From positions 372,001 to 436,000 of the forward strand of contig JAKTTT010000014.1 in assembly GCA_030581615.1 (NCBI GenBank): a DNA stretch of 64,000 bases, in the 5' to 3' direction. The DNA comes from Alloascoidea africana. Lineage: Eukaryota; Ascomycota; Alloascoideomycetes; Alloascoideales; Alloascoideaceae. Shown here in pieces: positions 22,912 through 32,170 of the stretch; within the stretch, counting starts at the first letter, position 1; the number at the start of each line of letters is the position of its first letter. The notes below the pieces were generated by a model. The model did no database searches, had not been told where the DNA came from, and saw only the letters and a program-made list of their open reading frames with translations. Made by a program: the position numbers and the translations under genes.

Positions 22912-24120
22912 TTATTTCCTCAAAATGACCTCGATGATTGATCTTGCGACACCCTGGCTCGTTGTTTCTTTTACGGTCTCATAGTCCAGCTTTCCGTCGT
23001 TGACCTTATTGAGCACGTCAATGAACTCTCTTGTACCCCCACCAACCCCAAAATACATATTCTTTGCTGCTACAAGTGATCGGCGTTTTATCTTAGAAGG
23101 ATCTTTATCGCCGTCTTCTTGTGGCCGTTGCAGATTAACAATCATTTGCACAAAGCACGGGATTGTAGCTGGCTCGTAGATCGTCTCGCTTGCAAGAATC
23201 AAGTCAAAACAAGCAGGTGATGATTTTCCCGGATTATACACGTTGTTCCCTACCAGGCTGATAAAGTCCCACGACCACGTACCAGAGACGAAGCGCAATT
23301 CTATCTTTGCGACAAGCAGATCTTTCAGAAAAGTGCTCACCAATTTTTTTGTGATTTGGATTTCGCCCTCCCTCGGGGGTGCTATATTCTCCCAGTCCCT
23401 TTCTCCCATTTGCAATGTGCTTAGAAGATCTGGTGGTTGTAGTTTTGCCCAAGCTATGAGAAAATTGGTGACGGTAATGTAACTAAGAACCGGAGAGTTA
23501 AAATCGGCCAATGTGAAGCTTATAGTCCTCAACTCCGCTCTGCTTGAATGCTTTCTTTGTTCCAGAGCCTTTGTGAATAAATATGTCGATGGTAAGGCAG
23601 TTCCACAGCCCAATTCAAGAATCTTAAGCTCATCCTTTAACGCTCCACCATTAGCTCCAAAGCTAGTATCTTCGCCCAAGAGGACTATCAAATCTAGCAT
23701 TGACTCCCACATTTTTAGGCCTCCCTCATAGATATCTTGCCGTAGATCTTCTCTGTTTAGGACACCCATCAACTTGGTTCCATCATTCGCGATGTCTAGG
23801 GAATCACTTTGGCTCTTCATGTCCTCCTCTAGCATGAGCTGAAACTTGACATCAAACAGGTCTCGTTTCCATAACACTACGCCTGATGATGTCTTAACAT
23901 CTGAATAGGATATTCTATTTCCTACAAGTTTTTCCAAAAGTTGCTCTAATGGGAACAAAGCAGGTTTGTTAGATGAGGTTATGGAGACTCCGTCTAATGG
24001 ATTCTTTGAAGAAGAGCTTGGAGAGTCTGCATGATGTGAACAAGGAGGGTGGCTGCCAGAGCTGCCTTCCAACTCCTCTTCGATATCAGAGTCATCTGAA
24101 AAGTCAAACTTGAAAGACAT
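22912..24120 (-). CDS. HPM1: protein-histidine N-methyltransferase HPM1 (METTL18 type)
   Basis: The yeast enzyme methylates a histidine of ribosomal protein L3. The protein has 402 residues (377 in S. cerevisiae). A Ser/acidic N-terminus (about 1-50) precedes the SAM-dependent methyltransferase fold. Visible motifs are DIYEGGLKMWES (family signature ahead of the fold), motif I ILELGCGTALPS, the acidic residue in TLADFNSP, and FDLILASETIYEP. It has no intron. The start is the first ATG and matches the acidic yeast N-terminus (MSFKFDFSDD). Confidence 0.92.
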   Translation of the reverse strand: MSFKFDFSDDSDIEEELEGSSGSHPPCSHHADSPSSSSKNPLDGVSITSSNKPALFPLEQLLEKLVGNRISYSDVKTSSGVVLWKRDLFDVKFQLMLEEDMKSQSDSLDIANDGTKLMGVLNREDLRQDIYEGGLKMWESMLDLIVLLGEDTSFGANGGALKDELKILELGCGTALPSTYLFTKALEQRKHSSRAELRTISFTLADFNSPVLSYITVTNFLIAWAKLQPPDLLSTLQMGERDWENIAPPREGEIQITKKLVSTFLKDLLVAKIELRFVSGTWSWDFISLVGNNVYNPGKSSPACFDLILASETIYEPATIPCFVQMIVNLQRPQEDGDKDPSKIKRRSLVAAKNMYFGVGGGTREFIDVLNKVNDGKLDYETVKETTSQGVARSIIEVILRK

Positions 24121-24484
24121 TGCTGAGAATGCAATGCTGGCTTTGAAAATCCTTGCCTTGAAGAATTAATAATCCGGGTAAATTACATCCCAATAGATTG
24201 TTCACTAGACTGCTGTGACAGGCAGAGTTATCAGGGCTTTAATTAGCCTTACAAAGAACTGTGAAACCCATCAAATTGCAAAAGTGCCTTTCTCTTTTTT
24301 TTCGAGACAAAAACTGGTCGTTTCCTGGTGTTTGCGTGTAAAAGGGAGAGTTGCAAGTTTCAGAAGCCCCCTTCCCTCCTCCGAGTGTGTGGGTGTTTGA
24401 ATATTGCTGGTCCATTCTCTCCAAACATCAAATCAGCAGAAACCACTGCTCTAATTCTTCCTTTCCCAAACGAGAACGCTCTCA
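24121..24484. other. divergent promoter HPM1 / VAC7
   Basis: 364 bases between two divergent ATGs. Pyrimidine-rich towards VAC7. No clear TATA box or named site was seen. Confidence 0.5.
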
Positions 24485-27259
24485 ATGTCCGTTCAATCTG
24501 GATCTCAAGAGTCTCTGGCTCCCGTTACCACAAATAGCTCGATGCTTTCTTCGTCACCTTCGAATAAATCGTCGTCTGAGTCAGGCATGGACTATGATCA
24601 AATGCAAACCTATCTCTCCTCTGACAATGATGAGCTTACAACTGAGAATGACTTACAACCAGAGTTTTCGGTTCTATCAACCCATTCCAACATGTCTTTA
24701 AACACAATTAAAAATTCTGCAGATTCTGCAGAGGCAGATTCGACAGAGCCTTTGTTAAATGATACCTTCAATCCTAGGATCGAAGAGACTGGTGATGATA
24801 ATAATAGTAAAGCCACACCACAGGAATCTGAGGATGAAAGATCCGTGAAACAATCAGAAAGGCCGGCCAAAGGCGTACCCAGCACGGTTCCATGGCTATC
24901 ATCTCCACAGTTTAACACTCAGGTTCTTCCTCAGCAAACCCTACGGTCAAATTTTGCAGCACAAAAGAATGAACAATCTGGATCTCAGCACCAGCGAAAA
25001 TGGTCAAACATGACAACATATGAATCAGATCCGGACCTGTCAGCAGCGTCGAATACCATCTCTAGCACCGCCGCATCTATAAGGCCGCGACCAAAGTTGA
25101 ACCCAAATCCTAGTTCGTTCGCTCATTCAGATAAGGGAGGAAATATGACTGTTGAAACAGAGACCGTACTGGCTGTTCCTTCCATCAATGTCTCCACAGG
25201 GTGCTCCAATCCAAATCCAGAAACGTTACAAAATAATAGTAACCCAAGCTCCACAAGGTTGAAAAGACTAGACTCTTCCATATCTATGGAACACCCCGAT
25301 CTTCCAAAAGCTTCCCAGGCTTCTACTAACCAAGCTAACGACCTGGGTGCCAATAGCTTGCAGAACTTGCCTTCATCTGGAAACTCAGGTACTTCCAAAA
25401 TACGAAAGAAAAAACGGTCAGCCAAGCAGAATGGGAATCACGGAGGACCAACAACACGCGTCGAATTTTTTGCTGCTAAAGTGGCAGACGCTGTAGGGGA
25501 AGCAGAGTCCTCGGATAGCGATGAAATGTTTGTGTATGAATCCAATCCTCAAGATAATCAAAACATATACAGCAGTATGAACTCTTCAAAGTTGCAGAAA
25601 CCCTTGAATGCCAAGCGCAGCGGTTACGGCAAAAATGGACTTAAAAGCAGCCCTTCATTCACATCTGTTTACAACAGTACAAACTCTTCACAGCCGGCTT
25701 ATTTCAACGAGGGCTTTGGGGAGCCGAGAACCGGAAACGGTCGAAAGAACGCTTCAATCAAATACACACCTGCAGACCATCTTTTCAATCCGAGTGATAG
25801 TGAGACGCCTGGAATAGGGGGACCGATATGTGTCGCTCCAGGCAACAATGTAGGGCCAGGGAACCCACACAATCACAGATCTCATCAACAGGATCTCCGG
25901 ACTGCCTCAATGGGGTTGAACGAAGAGTTTGTTAACCACAGCTCAGAGAATTTAAAGCCTATGGGCTCGAGGTACGGCACTGTCCGAAGCCACAGAAAGG
26001 TTTCGGGTTGGGAAGCTACAAATCAAAGGGCATCGTCTATGAGCAAGCACGACAGCAATACGGTAGGGGGCAAAGTGCTTCCAAATGGGTTGAATGGTTC
26101 CAATAACACAAGATCTCAGCATGCTCTCAGAACCACTGCGTCTCGCTTTTTCGAGCCCACAGGGTCTCGTGGACCTCGTCGTTACTTGGATGATGAAGAC
26201 AACTTTGATACAGATATTGAAGATATAGAAGAAGATGATATGGAAGTTTGTAACGAGACAACACCCTTGAGACCCACCGCTGGCCAACTTCGGAGATCAA
26301 AGCAAAACAAGATCGTGTACTCCCCTCATAGCTATACCCTCTATCCTCCTCGCTATCAGTCGCGGTACCATTTTATCAGAATGATTCTGTGGTTCATGTT
26401 TGCCGCTGGGATGATTTTGAGCATTGGATTTATGATGGGTTTCTTGCTTGCAACGAGCAAAGAGCTTCAACATGTAAAAGTTTCTGGGGTCACCGATGTG
26501 TTGGTCAGCGAGGATGAGTTAGTGTTTGATATGATTGTTGAAGCTTTTAATCCAGGATTTTTGGCAGTGAAAATCGAACACTTGAATCTTGATGTCTTTG
26601 CAAGAACTACTCATTTACAGGAAAGTTACGAGTCTGTTAAAGTCGGGTTGGATCCATCTACTGGGTCAGGTTCCGAGGAAGGTTCTCTAACTGTTCTCTT
26701 GGGTACTATCAAAGAGTTTGATTTACCTCTTAGCTTTGAAGGTGGCATTTTTAACCGAAGGGCTCTAAAAAGCGTAGGCGTGGTTAAGCTTTTGCATCCT
26801 GGCTTTAACACAACACTCGATGATGATGACGGCAACGATAATGATGGCACTGATCACAAAGATAAGGGATCTCAAACAGATAGAGATTCAGGTACGCAGA
26901 CTGGGAAGTCGCCGGTTTCCAATGGGCTTCAAAACGTCAACAATGACGGCTCCCGCATACATGAGGTGCACTTTGAATCCACAAAAAAAATGAAACGAAA
27001 CTCACAAAGTTTGGGTCATTTGGATGCACTGGAAAGTAACGATGCTGGCAAGAACAAATGGATAAAGCTATCACAGTATCCTTTTGATTTGATTATTCGC
27101 GGTGTCCTGAAGTATGAACTGCCCTTATCAAAAACTGAAAGAGTCGCTAGTGTTTCCAGAACCACCTACGTCGATCCTCATGATGAAGATGATGATAACG
27201 ATGATGACAATGATAATGACAACAATGATGGCAAAGGTGGAAACGTGGAAATGATATAA
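24485..27259 (+). CDS. VAC7: VAC7-like vacuolar membrane protein, activator of Fab1
   Basis: Vac7 is a vacuolar protein that activates the Fab1 PI(3)P 5-kinase and so PI(3,5)P2 synthesis. The protein has 924 residues with no intron. The first 600 are Ser/Asn-rich and disordered. A basic patch (KIRKKKRSAK, about 305) and acidic stretch (about 580) precede one strong membrane segment at about 633-655 (MILWFMFAAGMILSIGFMMG). The lumenal part holds a conserved Vac7/LEA-like domain (VKVSGVTDVLVSEDELVFDM onward). The tail ends in an Asp/Asn run. It is shorter than S. cerevisiae Vac7 (1,165), the difference lying in the disordered part. Confidence 0.85.
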   Translation: MSVQSGSQESLAPVTTNSSMLSSSPSNKSSSESGMDYDQMQTYLSSDNDELTTENDLQPEFSVLSTHSNMSLNTIKNSADSAEADSTEPLLNDTFNPRIEETGDDNNSKATPQESEDERSVKQSERPAKGVPSTVPWLSSPQFNTQVLPQQTLRSNFAAQKNEQSGSQHQRKWSNMTTYESDPDLSAASNTISSTAASIRPRPKLNPNPSSFAHSDKGGNMTVETETVLAVPSINVSTGCSNPNPETLQNNSNPSSTRLKRLDSSISMEHPDLPKASQASTNQANDLGANSLQNLPSSGNSGTSKIRKKKRSAKQNGNHGGPTTRVEFFAAKVADAVGEAESSDSDEMFVYESNPQDNQNIYSSMNSSKLQKPLNAKRSGYGKNGLKSSPSFTSVYNSTNSSQPAYFNEGFGEPRTGNGRKNASIKYTPADHLFNPSDSETPGIGGPICVAPGNNVGPGNPHNHRSHQQDLRTASMGLNEEFVNHSSENLKPMGSRYGTVRSHRKVSGWEATNQRASSMSKHDSNTVGGKVLPNGLNGSNNTRSQHALRTTASRFFEPTGSRGPRRYLDDEDNFDTDIEDIEEDDMEVCNETTPLRPTAGQLRRSKQNKIVYSPHSYTLYPPRYQSRYHFIRMILWFMFAAGMILSIGFMMGFLLATSKELQHVKVSGVTDVLVSEDELVFDMIVEAFNPGFLAVKIEHLNLDVFARTTHLQESYESVKVGLDPSTGSGSEEGSLTVLLGTIKEFDLPLSFEGGIFNRRALKSVGVVKLLHPGFNTTLDDDDGNDNDGTDHKDKGSQTDRDSGTQTGKSPVSNGLQNVNNDGSRIHEVHFESTKKMKRNSQSLGHLDALESNDAGKNKWIKLSQYPFDLIIRGVLKYELPLSKTERVASVSRTTYVDPHDEDDDNDDDNDNDNNDGKGGNVEMI

Positions 27260-27531
27260 ATTATAAAATTAACGATATTGCAAGATGAGGCTTGACGAGA
27301 ACAGAAAAAGACTTCATTAAAATAAAACATTTCCAGAGTAACTTGACCTTGATCTTACTTGTTTTACTCTTTTTAGTTTTGTCTTGTGTGTTAAAAGGCC
27401 AGTGCTAATACATTTTTGTTTTGTATTTATTTTTTTTGTATTTGTTTGGTTGTTTCATGGTTGTTATTTAGTGGACTTGATGTGTTGATAGTGAGTTCGG
27501 CGGCTACCTTTTTGTGATGTGCTATAAATTT

Positions 27532-27854
27532 ATGTTAGAACCTCTTCCTATTCAAAAACTTTTCTCACATTTGAGTGTACAGATCTGGATTGCAAGAAAG
27601 GATCGATTCCTATAGTATTCTATTTTGTTCAAACGCTTGCTCTCAAGCATTCTTTCACAATTTCGTCGTATACTTCTGTGCTAAATAGCAAAGCCCTTTC
27701 TTGTGGCTTTCTTTTTCTGATTGCGCTCTTTACCTATCTTGTGTCATCTCCAGACTGGTACAGAGAGAGGGCCCAACACTGGCTGTTTGTCACGTTCATT
27801 ACATTGGTCATCATTTCTAGAGCGTGTGTTCACCTGAACCGTTTTGATCAGTAA
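27532..27854 (+). CDS. possible small membrane protein, one intron
   Basis: Two putative exons, 27532-27614 and 27689-27854, would give 82 residues. The first exon reads as a plausible N-terminus (MLEPLPIQKLF); the second contains two clear hydrophobic helices, SCGFLFLIALFTYLV and WLFVTFITLVIISRA, and ends HLNRFDQ. The joint restores one frame, but the intron is weak: donor GTATTC, and the CTAAA just before the acceptor is too close for a good branch point. It ends 12 bases before an ATG that may start the next gene. I do not recognise the family. The hydrophobic pattern is real; the gene model is tentative. Confidence 0.35.
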
Positions 27855-28052
27855 ATAACCGAAAATATGGATGATATTCTGTGCTCTATCATTGAATACA
27901 TCTCTGAGATGGCGGAGAATTATCTAATGCGACATCAAAATGAAAATAAGACGAGCGGAAGTAAGAGGGATCGTTATTGTGAGATTCTATTTTTGACTTT
28001 CAGTTTGATGCAATTCATCCACTAATGTTTGATAGGCTATCCCATACTGAGA

Positions 28053-29503
28053 ATGCTAGATGAACTTTTCTCTGGCTATACTTTGGGTTGGTACAATAGA
28101 GCCCTTCTTTGCATTCTTTTAGGGGTACTTGTGGTGTTATTGGATTGGTATTTTGAGGTAATTGGTCCCCCCAAAGTTAAAGGAATTCCGGTGGTACAAG
28201 GCTATTCTGTTGTTCGTAAGTTGTGCAATCTCATGTTTTCTTTTCAAGGGCCTTTTCTAATTTGAGATCAGAGAATGCACTTTCTGTAACTCCCGATGAA
28301 ACCAAAATAGAGGAAAAATTGGCTGAAAGCCCACACAGCTTGTTTCAATTTAGAATAGGGACAAAAAGGGTTGTAGTGATTGATTCCTCTTTCCCAGCTT
28401 TAAACTTTTGGGTCAAATGCGGCAAAGGCAAAGATAGTATCAAATCATTACTTTTGGATCCTGTAACGACTACTGTTTCGAAGCTCACCCAGGAATACAA
28501 CATTCGTACTGAAAATGTTCCCATAAGGCCGATATTGGATTATGAAAGTCATTGCCTAATACTGGGAATTGCCAATACTCTTGTATCACTAAACGGACCG
28601 GAGGAAATGAATCTTAAACCGAATTTACAGAGATTTTGTATAAATCTTGGACTATCCATTTGCTTTGGGGTCAGGTACAGTCAATCATCCGACAACTCAC
28701 TATTAGCTCAGATCGCTAATATAGAAAGCAGCTTCATGAAATCTACTGATCAGAGACCCAAGTCCAAAAAGAGCTTCGAGTACAACTGCAAGGAGTACAG
28801 GAATCGTTATTGTATACAGGTTATCAAGGACGCCTTGAAGAACTCTCCCGACTCTGTAGATTTTCAATTATCTATGATGGCCTCTATTTTCAAAGATAAG
28901 AACCCGAACACGAAAGAAATGGAAAAAGTATGCGATTCTATTGTTCCCGAGATATTTGGGTTAGACCAATTTCCTCATTACGTTGAGCGTGGCCTGCATT
29001 TCTTGTCCCTGGGGATTTCTGGACAATCGGTTCAAGAAACTGCGTACAATGAAATCATCGCTACATATACAAATCCAGTTCAAGCGTGGTACAAATGTGT
29101 TGATGATGTTAAAGTGAAGTATCTCAAAGCTTTAATAATAGAAACCTTGCGTGCTTGTGGAGCTTTCCAAATTCCTCATGAAACGCAATTTAAAACTTGG
29201 TACCAAGGATGGGAAATCCCCAAAGGAGCGCTAGTTGTGTCTCGTAATTTTAAGAAATATGAGTCTCAAGGTTTCAATCCAGATAGGTTTTTATTTGGAG
29301 ACCAAAGGTTGATGCAAGAGTGGACTAGGCATGATCTGGGTTTCCTTCAGCTGTATGTGACTTTTGTCCGATTTATCTTGCTATTCAAGATTTTTCAGGA
29401 AGACAACGAAGAAAATGTCTCTGAATCGCATAGTGTTAAATTGATAATCAGAGATGGCCCGCTCTGGAGACAGCTAGAAAGTTGGGATGATGGGACAGTA
29501 TAA
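28053..29503 (+). CDS. cytochrome P450-like protein (CYP504-like) lacking the haem-binding loop
   Basis: Exons 28053-28215 and 28272-29503 give 464 residues. The intron is 56 bases (CGTAAGT donor, CTAAT branch, ATCAG acceptor). The N-terminus is a membrane anchor (ALLCILLGVLVVLLDWYF) followed by the proline-rich hinge GPPKVKGIPVV. Segments FQFRIGTKRVVV and the K-helix ExxR (ALIIETLRA) are like fungal phenylacetate-hydroxylase-type P450s. The segment that should carry FxxGxRxCxG is shortened: NPDRFLFG is followed soon by LGFLQLYVTFVRF, with no cysteine. The I-helix acid/threonine motif is also changed (FGLDQFPHYVERG). It is probably not a working monooxygenase, though the frame is intact. Another start is possible at 27867 through an extra exon to 27960 and a GTAAGA intron ending at 28035, in phase (501 residues). 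Confidence 0.75.
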
Positions 29504-30553
29504 GGTACAAATCCTCGATAGATGTTCAATCAGTTTTATAAGAACAAATGTATATCTGTCTTCGATTGATATCTATTGCCCAAATTAAGTTGGCTGATAA
29601 GCCTACTTCTCTCTGTAATAATATAGATCAAGAGGTGATCAATAGTGCTACAATTTATCTACAGTAGTACGTCTTGTACGGGGAAATCCAATTTCGACCA
29701 CTAGACAAAAGACGAAGGCTTTCTAAGGTCATAGATACATGGAACTGTCTAAGAAAAGTGCCGATGTTTTTGATGTACCTGCCGCATGTGCACTTTTCAG
29801 TCTGATAAATCTTCGCTTCTTGGCTCGTCCGTGTTTATGCACACAAAGTTTAATTTCCTCCATAATCAAATGCTTCTTTACTATCTATGATTAGGCAAGA
29901 ATATGCCAAGACGGGATAAATCGTTTCTGAATAGGATAGCCGAAGACATACATAAGAACGGAGAACTTGGACAAAGTGCAGGTTGTAAAGGCAAGGATGG
30001 CTTAGCTTGTATTACCATTGAACCATTTGAGATCTTGCAGGTCCAAGTCCTTGGCGATTTATTATTCCGTTAAATATCGCGGCAAGAGGGCTTGTCTTCA
30101 GTGTTGAAGAGGTAACGATTCCTACTCTAAATTGATTTAAACTCAAAACTAATGAACTTTAAACCTCACTAATGTTCTCCAAGCAATACAAAAGTAGCCA
30201 GAAGTTGTGTTCTATATCAACAGAGTTATGCAGATGTTTTCAGCATTTTACAAACATCAACCAACTAAAGGGGTGTAGTGGGTTGATCAAGGTTGAGGAA
30301 AGCTGGACATTAAATAGATATGCATCTAAATCTAAGTTGACGCCGTTATCAAGGTAAGGTTTGTGATGCTCAAACGAAATACGGAAGAGATTCTGGAGTA
30401 ATCTCGACCTATTTCTGAGCCTTTTCTATCCCCACTTTCTTTATATATGATCCATTTCCGCAAGCACTTTACCTTTCTCTTTGGCGTCTTACTTTTGGAA
30501 AGCCCTTAGAAAAGAGTACAAAGATAAAGAAACCAGAAATACTTTTGAGAAAA
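29504..30553. other. intergenic, no gene seen
   Basis: 1.05 kb before the transporter. A patch at 29996-30060 has tRNA-like A-box and B-box resemblance, but does not fold as a tRNA (see rejected items). TATATAT at 30442-30448 is the likely transporter TATA box, about 110 bases before its ATG. Confidence 0.55.
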
Positions 30554-32170
30554 ATGCAGTTTACTTCTTCTTCGTCGCTTTCTTCGAGTAACAAACAAAA
30601 TGTCTCAACCCCTATCGAAAAGCAAAGCATGATGGAAGGTGCGGATATAGAGAAAGGAAATACAGAGCTCGTGGTCGAGAAGAGCATTACGGACCCCACA
30701 AATCTGAAGATCGCACACGCTCAAGATAGAGATGACGATGAAGCTCAAAAATACTATGACGATGCTGTGGTTTACGATAAAGAAAAGGACAAGAAACTAT
30801 TAAGAAAGATCGACCTCTATGTTGCCCCCATAATGTGCATATTGTATGCCTTACAGTTTCTTGATAAGACTGCTAATTCATACGCTTCCATTATGGGGTT
30901 AAGAGCTGACTTGAACATGAAAGGTGATCAATATTCCTGGACAGGGAGTGCTTTCTATATTGGTTATCTGTTTTTTGAGTTTCCTGCCGTTCGATTACTG
31001 CAGAAATTTCCCCTCGTCAAGACCCTAAGCGCATTTATCATTGCCTGGGGTGCAATACTCTGTCTCCATGCTACCCCAAATTACGCTGGTTTCGTTGCAC
31101 TTCGCACAATTCTAGGGATGTTAGAGTCTGCTGTGACACCTGCTTTCGTGATAATTACTGGACAGTGGTACCGGAAGGAAGAACAATTCTTTAGGACATC
31201 GTGCTGGTTTGCGTTCAATGGATTGGGTTCGATTCTTGGTAGCGCTATAGCCTATGGGCTCGCCAAACGAGTTGAAATATATTCTGTTGAAGCTTGGAAG
31301 ATTCTTTTCATTTTAGTGGGTTTGATTACTATATTCATGGGAATAGTATTGATGCTTCACCTTCCTGATATTCCTTCGAAAGCTTGGTTTCTTACGGAAG
31401 AAGAGAAAAAGCTGGTTGTTGCAAGAATCAGGGGCAATAACCAGGGCTTTGGAAATCGTCATTTTAAAAAGTACCAATTTTACGAGGCGTTCAAGGACAT
31501 ACGAACTTACATTTACTTTTTCCAAGGAATAGCTTCCAGTGTACCGAACGGCGGACTTACCAACTTTTCAGCAATTCTGCTCAATGAAGATTTCGGATAC
31601 TCTCAAACACAATCACTGCTTATGGGAATGCCAGGAGGTGCTGTGGAGCTGGTGGGCTGTCCCTTGTTTGCTGCAATGTATCTATTTGTCCCACATAGAA
31701 TGATGATTGCGCTCTTTTCAGGCGCGGTGACTTTCATGGGTACCTGTCTTTTGGCTTTCGCAGGCCCTAAAAATGCAAGACTTACAGGATACTATTTGTT
31801 TTCAATCTCTCCGATGATAATGATCACTTTGCTTTCGTGTTTTTCTGCAAATTGCGCTGGGCACACCAAAAAGGTTACTGTGAATGCTATCTATCTCATT
31901 GGCTATTGTGTTGGTAACCTGATTGGCCCACAAACGTTTATCGCTTCACAAGCTCCAAATTATAACGGAGCAAAGGTCGCAATGGTAGTCTGTTTTGGAA
32001 TTACAATAATGTTTCTGGCCTGGCTCTACTATATTGATTGGGCTGAGAACAAGAGAAGAGACAGGTACGCGCAAGAGCACCCTGAAGAAGTTGAAAAGTA
32101 TAAGCACATGAATCTAGAGTTTGCCGATTTGACAGACTTTGAAAACCCAAACTTTAGATACACTTTGTGA
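30554..32170 (+). CDS. MFS transporter, anion:cation symporter family (DAL5/TNA1 type)
   Basis: A plasma-membrane importer of a small organic anion; relatives carry allantoate, nicotinate, pantothenate, biotin precursors or dipeptides. The protein has 538 residues. A polar N-terminus of about 85 residues precedes twelve predicted membrane helices with a central cytosolic loop near residues 270-320. Family features are LRKIDLYVAPIMCILYALQF at helix 1, FLDKTANSYASIMG, a GxLxGxxE-like RTILGMLESAVTPAF, and a hydrophilic tail (DWAENKRRDRYAQEHPEE). The substrate cannot be told from sequence. The first ATG (30554) is used, since the preceding open codons lack one. Confidence 0.88.
   Translation: MQFTSSSSLSSSNKQNVSTPIEKQSMMEGADIEKGNTELVVEKSITDPTNLKIAHAQDRDDDEAQKYYDDAVVYDKEKDKKLLRKIDLYVAPIMCILYALQFLDKTANSYASIMGLRADLNMKGDQYSWTGSAFYIGYLFFEFPAVRLLQKFPLVKTLSAFIIAWGAILCLHATPNYAGFVALRTILGMLESAVTPAFVIITGQWYRKEEQFFRTSCWFAFNGLGSILGSAIAYGLAKRVEIYSVEAWKILFILVGLITIFMGIVLMLHLPDIPSKAWFLTEEEKKLVVARIRGNNQGFGNRHFKKYQFYEAFKDIRTYIYFFQGIASSVPNGGLTNFSAILLNEDFGYSQTQSLLMGMPGGAVELVGCPLFAAMYLFVPHRMMIALFSGAVTFMGTCLLAFAGPKNARLTGYYLFSISPMIMITLLSCFSANCAGHTKKVTVNAIYLIGYCVGNLIGPQTFIASQAPNYNGAKVAMVVCFGITIMFLAWLYYIDWAENKRRDRYAQEHPEEVEKYKHMNLEFADLTDFENPNFRYTL

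Noticed and set aside
25952-26287. 111-codon minus-strand frame within VAC7
   Set aside because: It is a shadow of the VAC7 coding sequence on the opposite strand.
29990-30065. tRNA-like patch (TGGCTTAGCTTGT and GGTCCAAGTCC)
   Set aside because: The A-box and B-box are only partly matched, and the sequence does not form a T-arm, D-arm and acceptor stem together.
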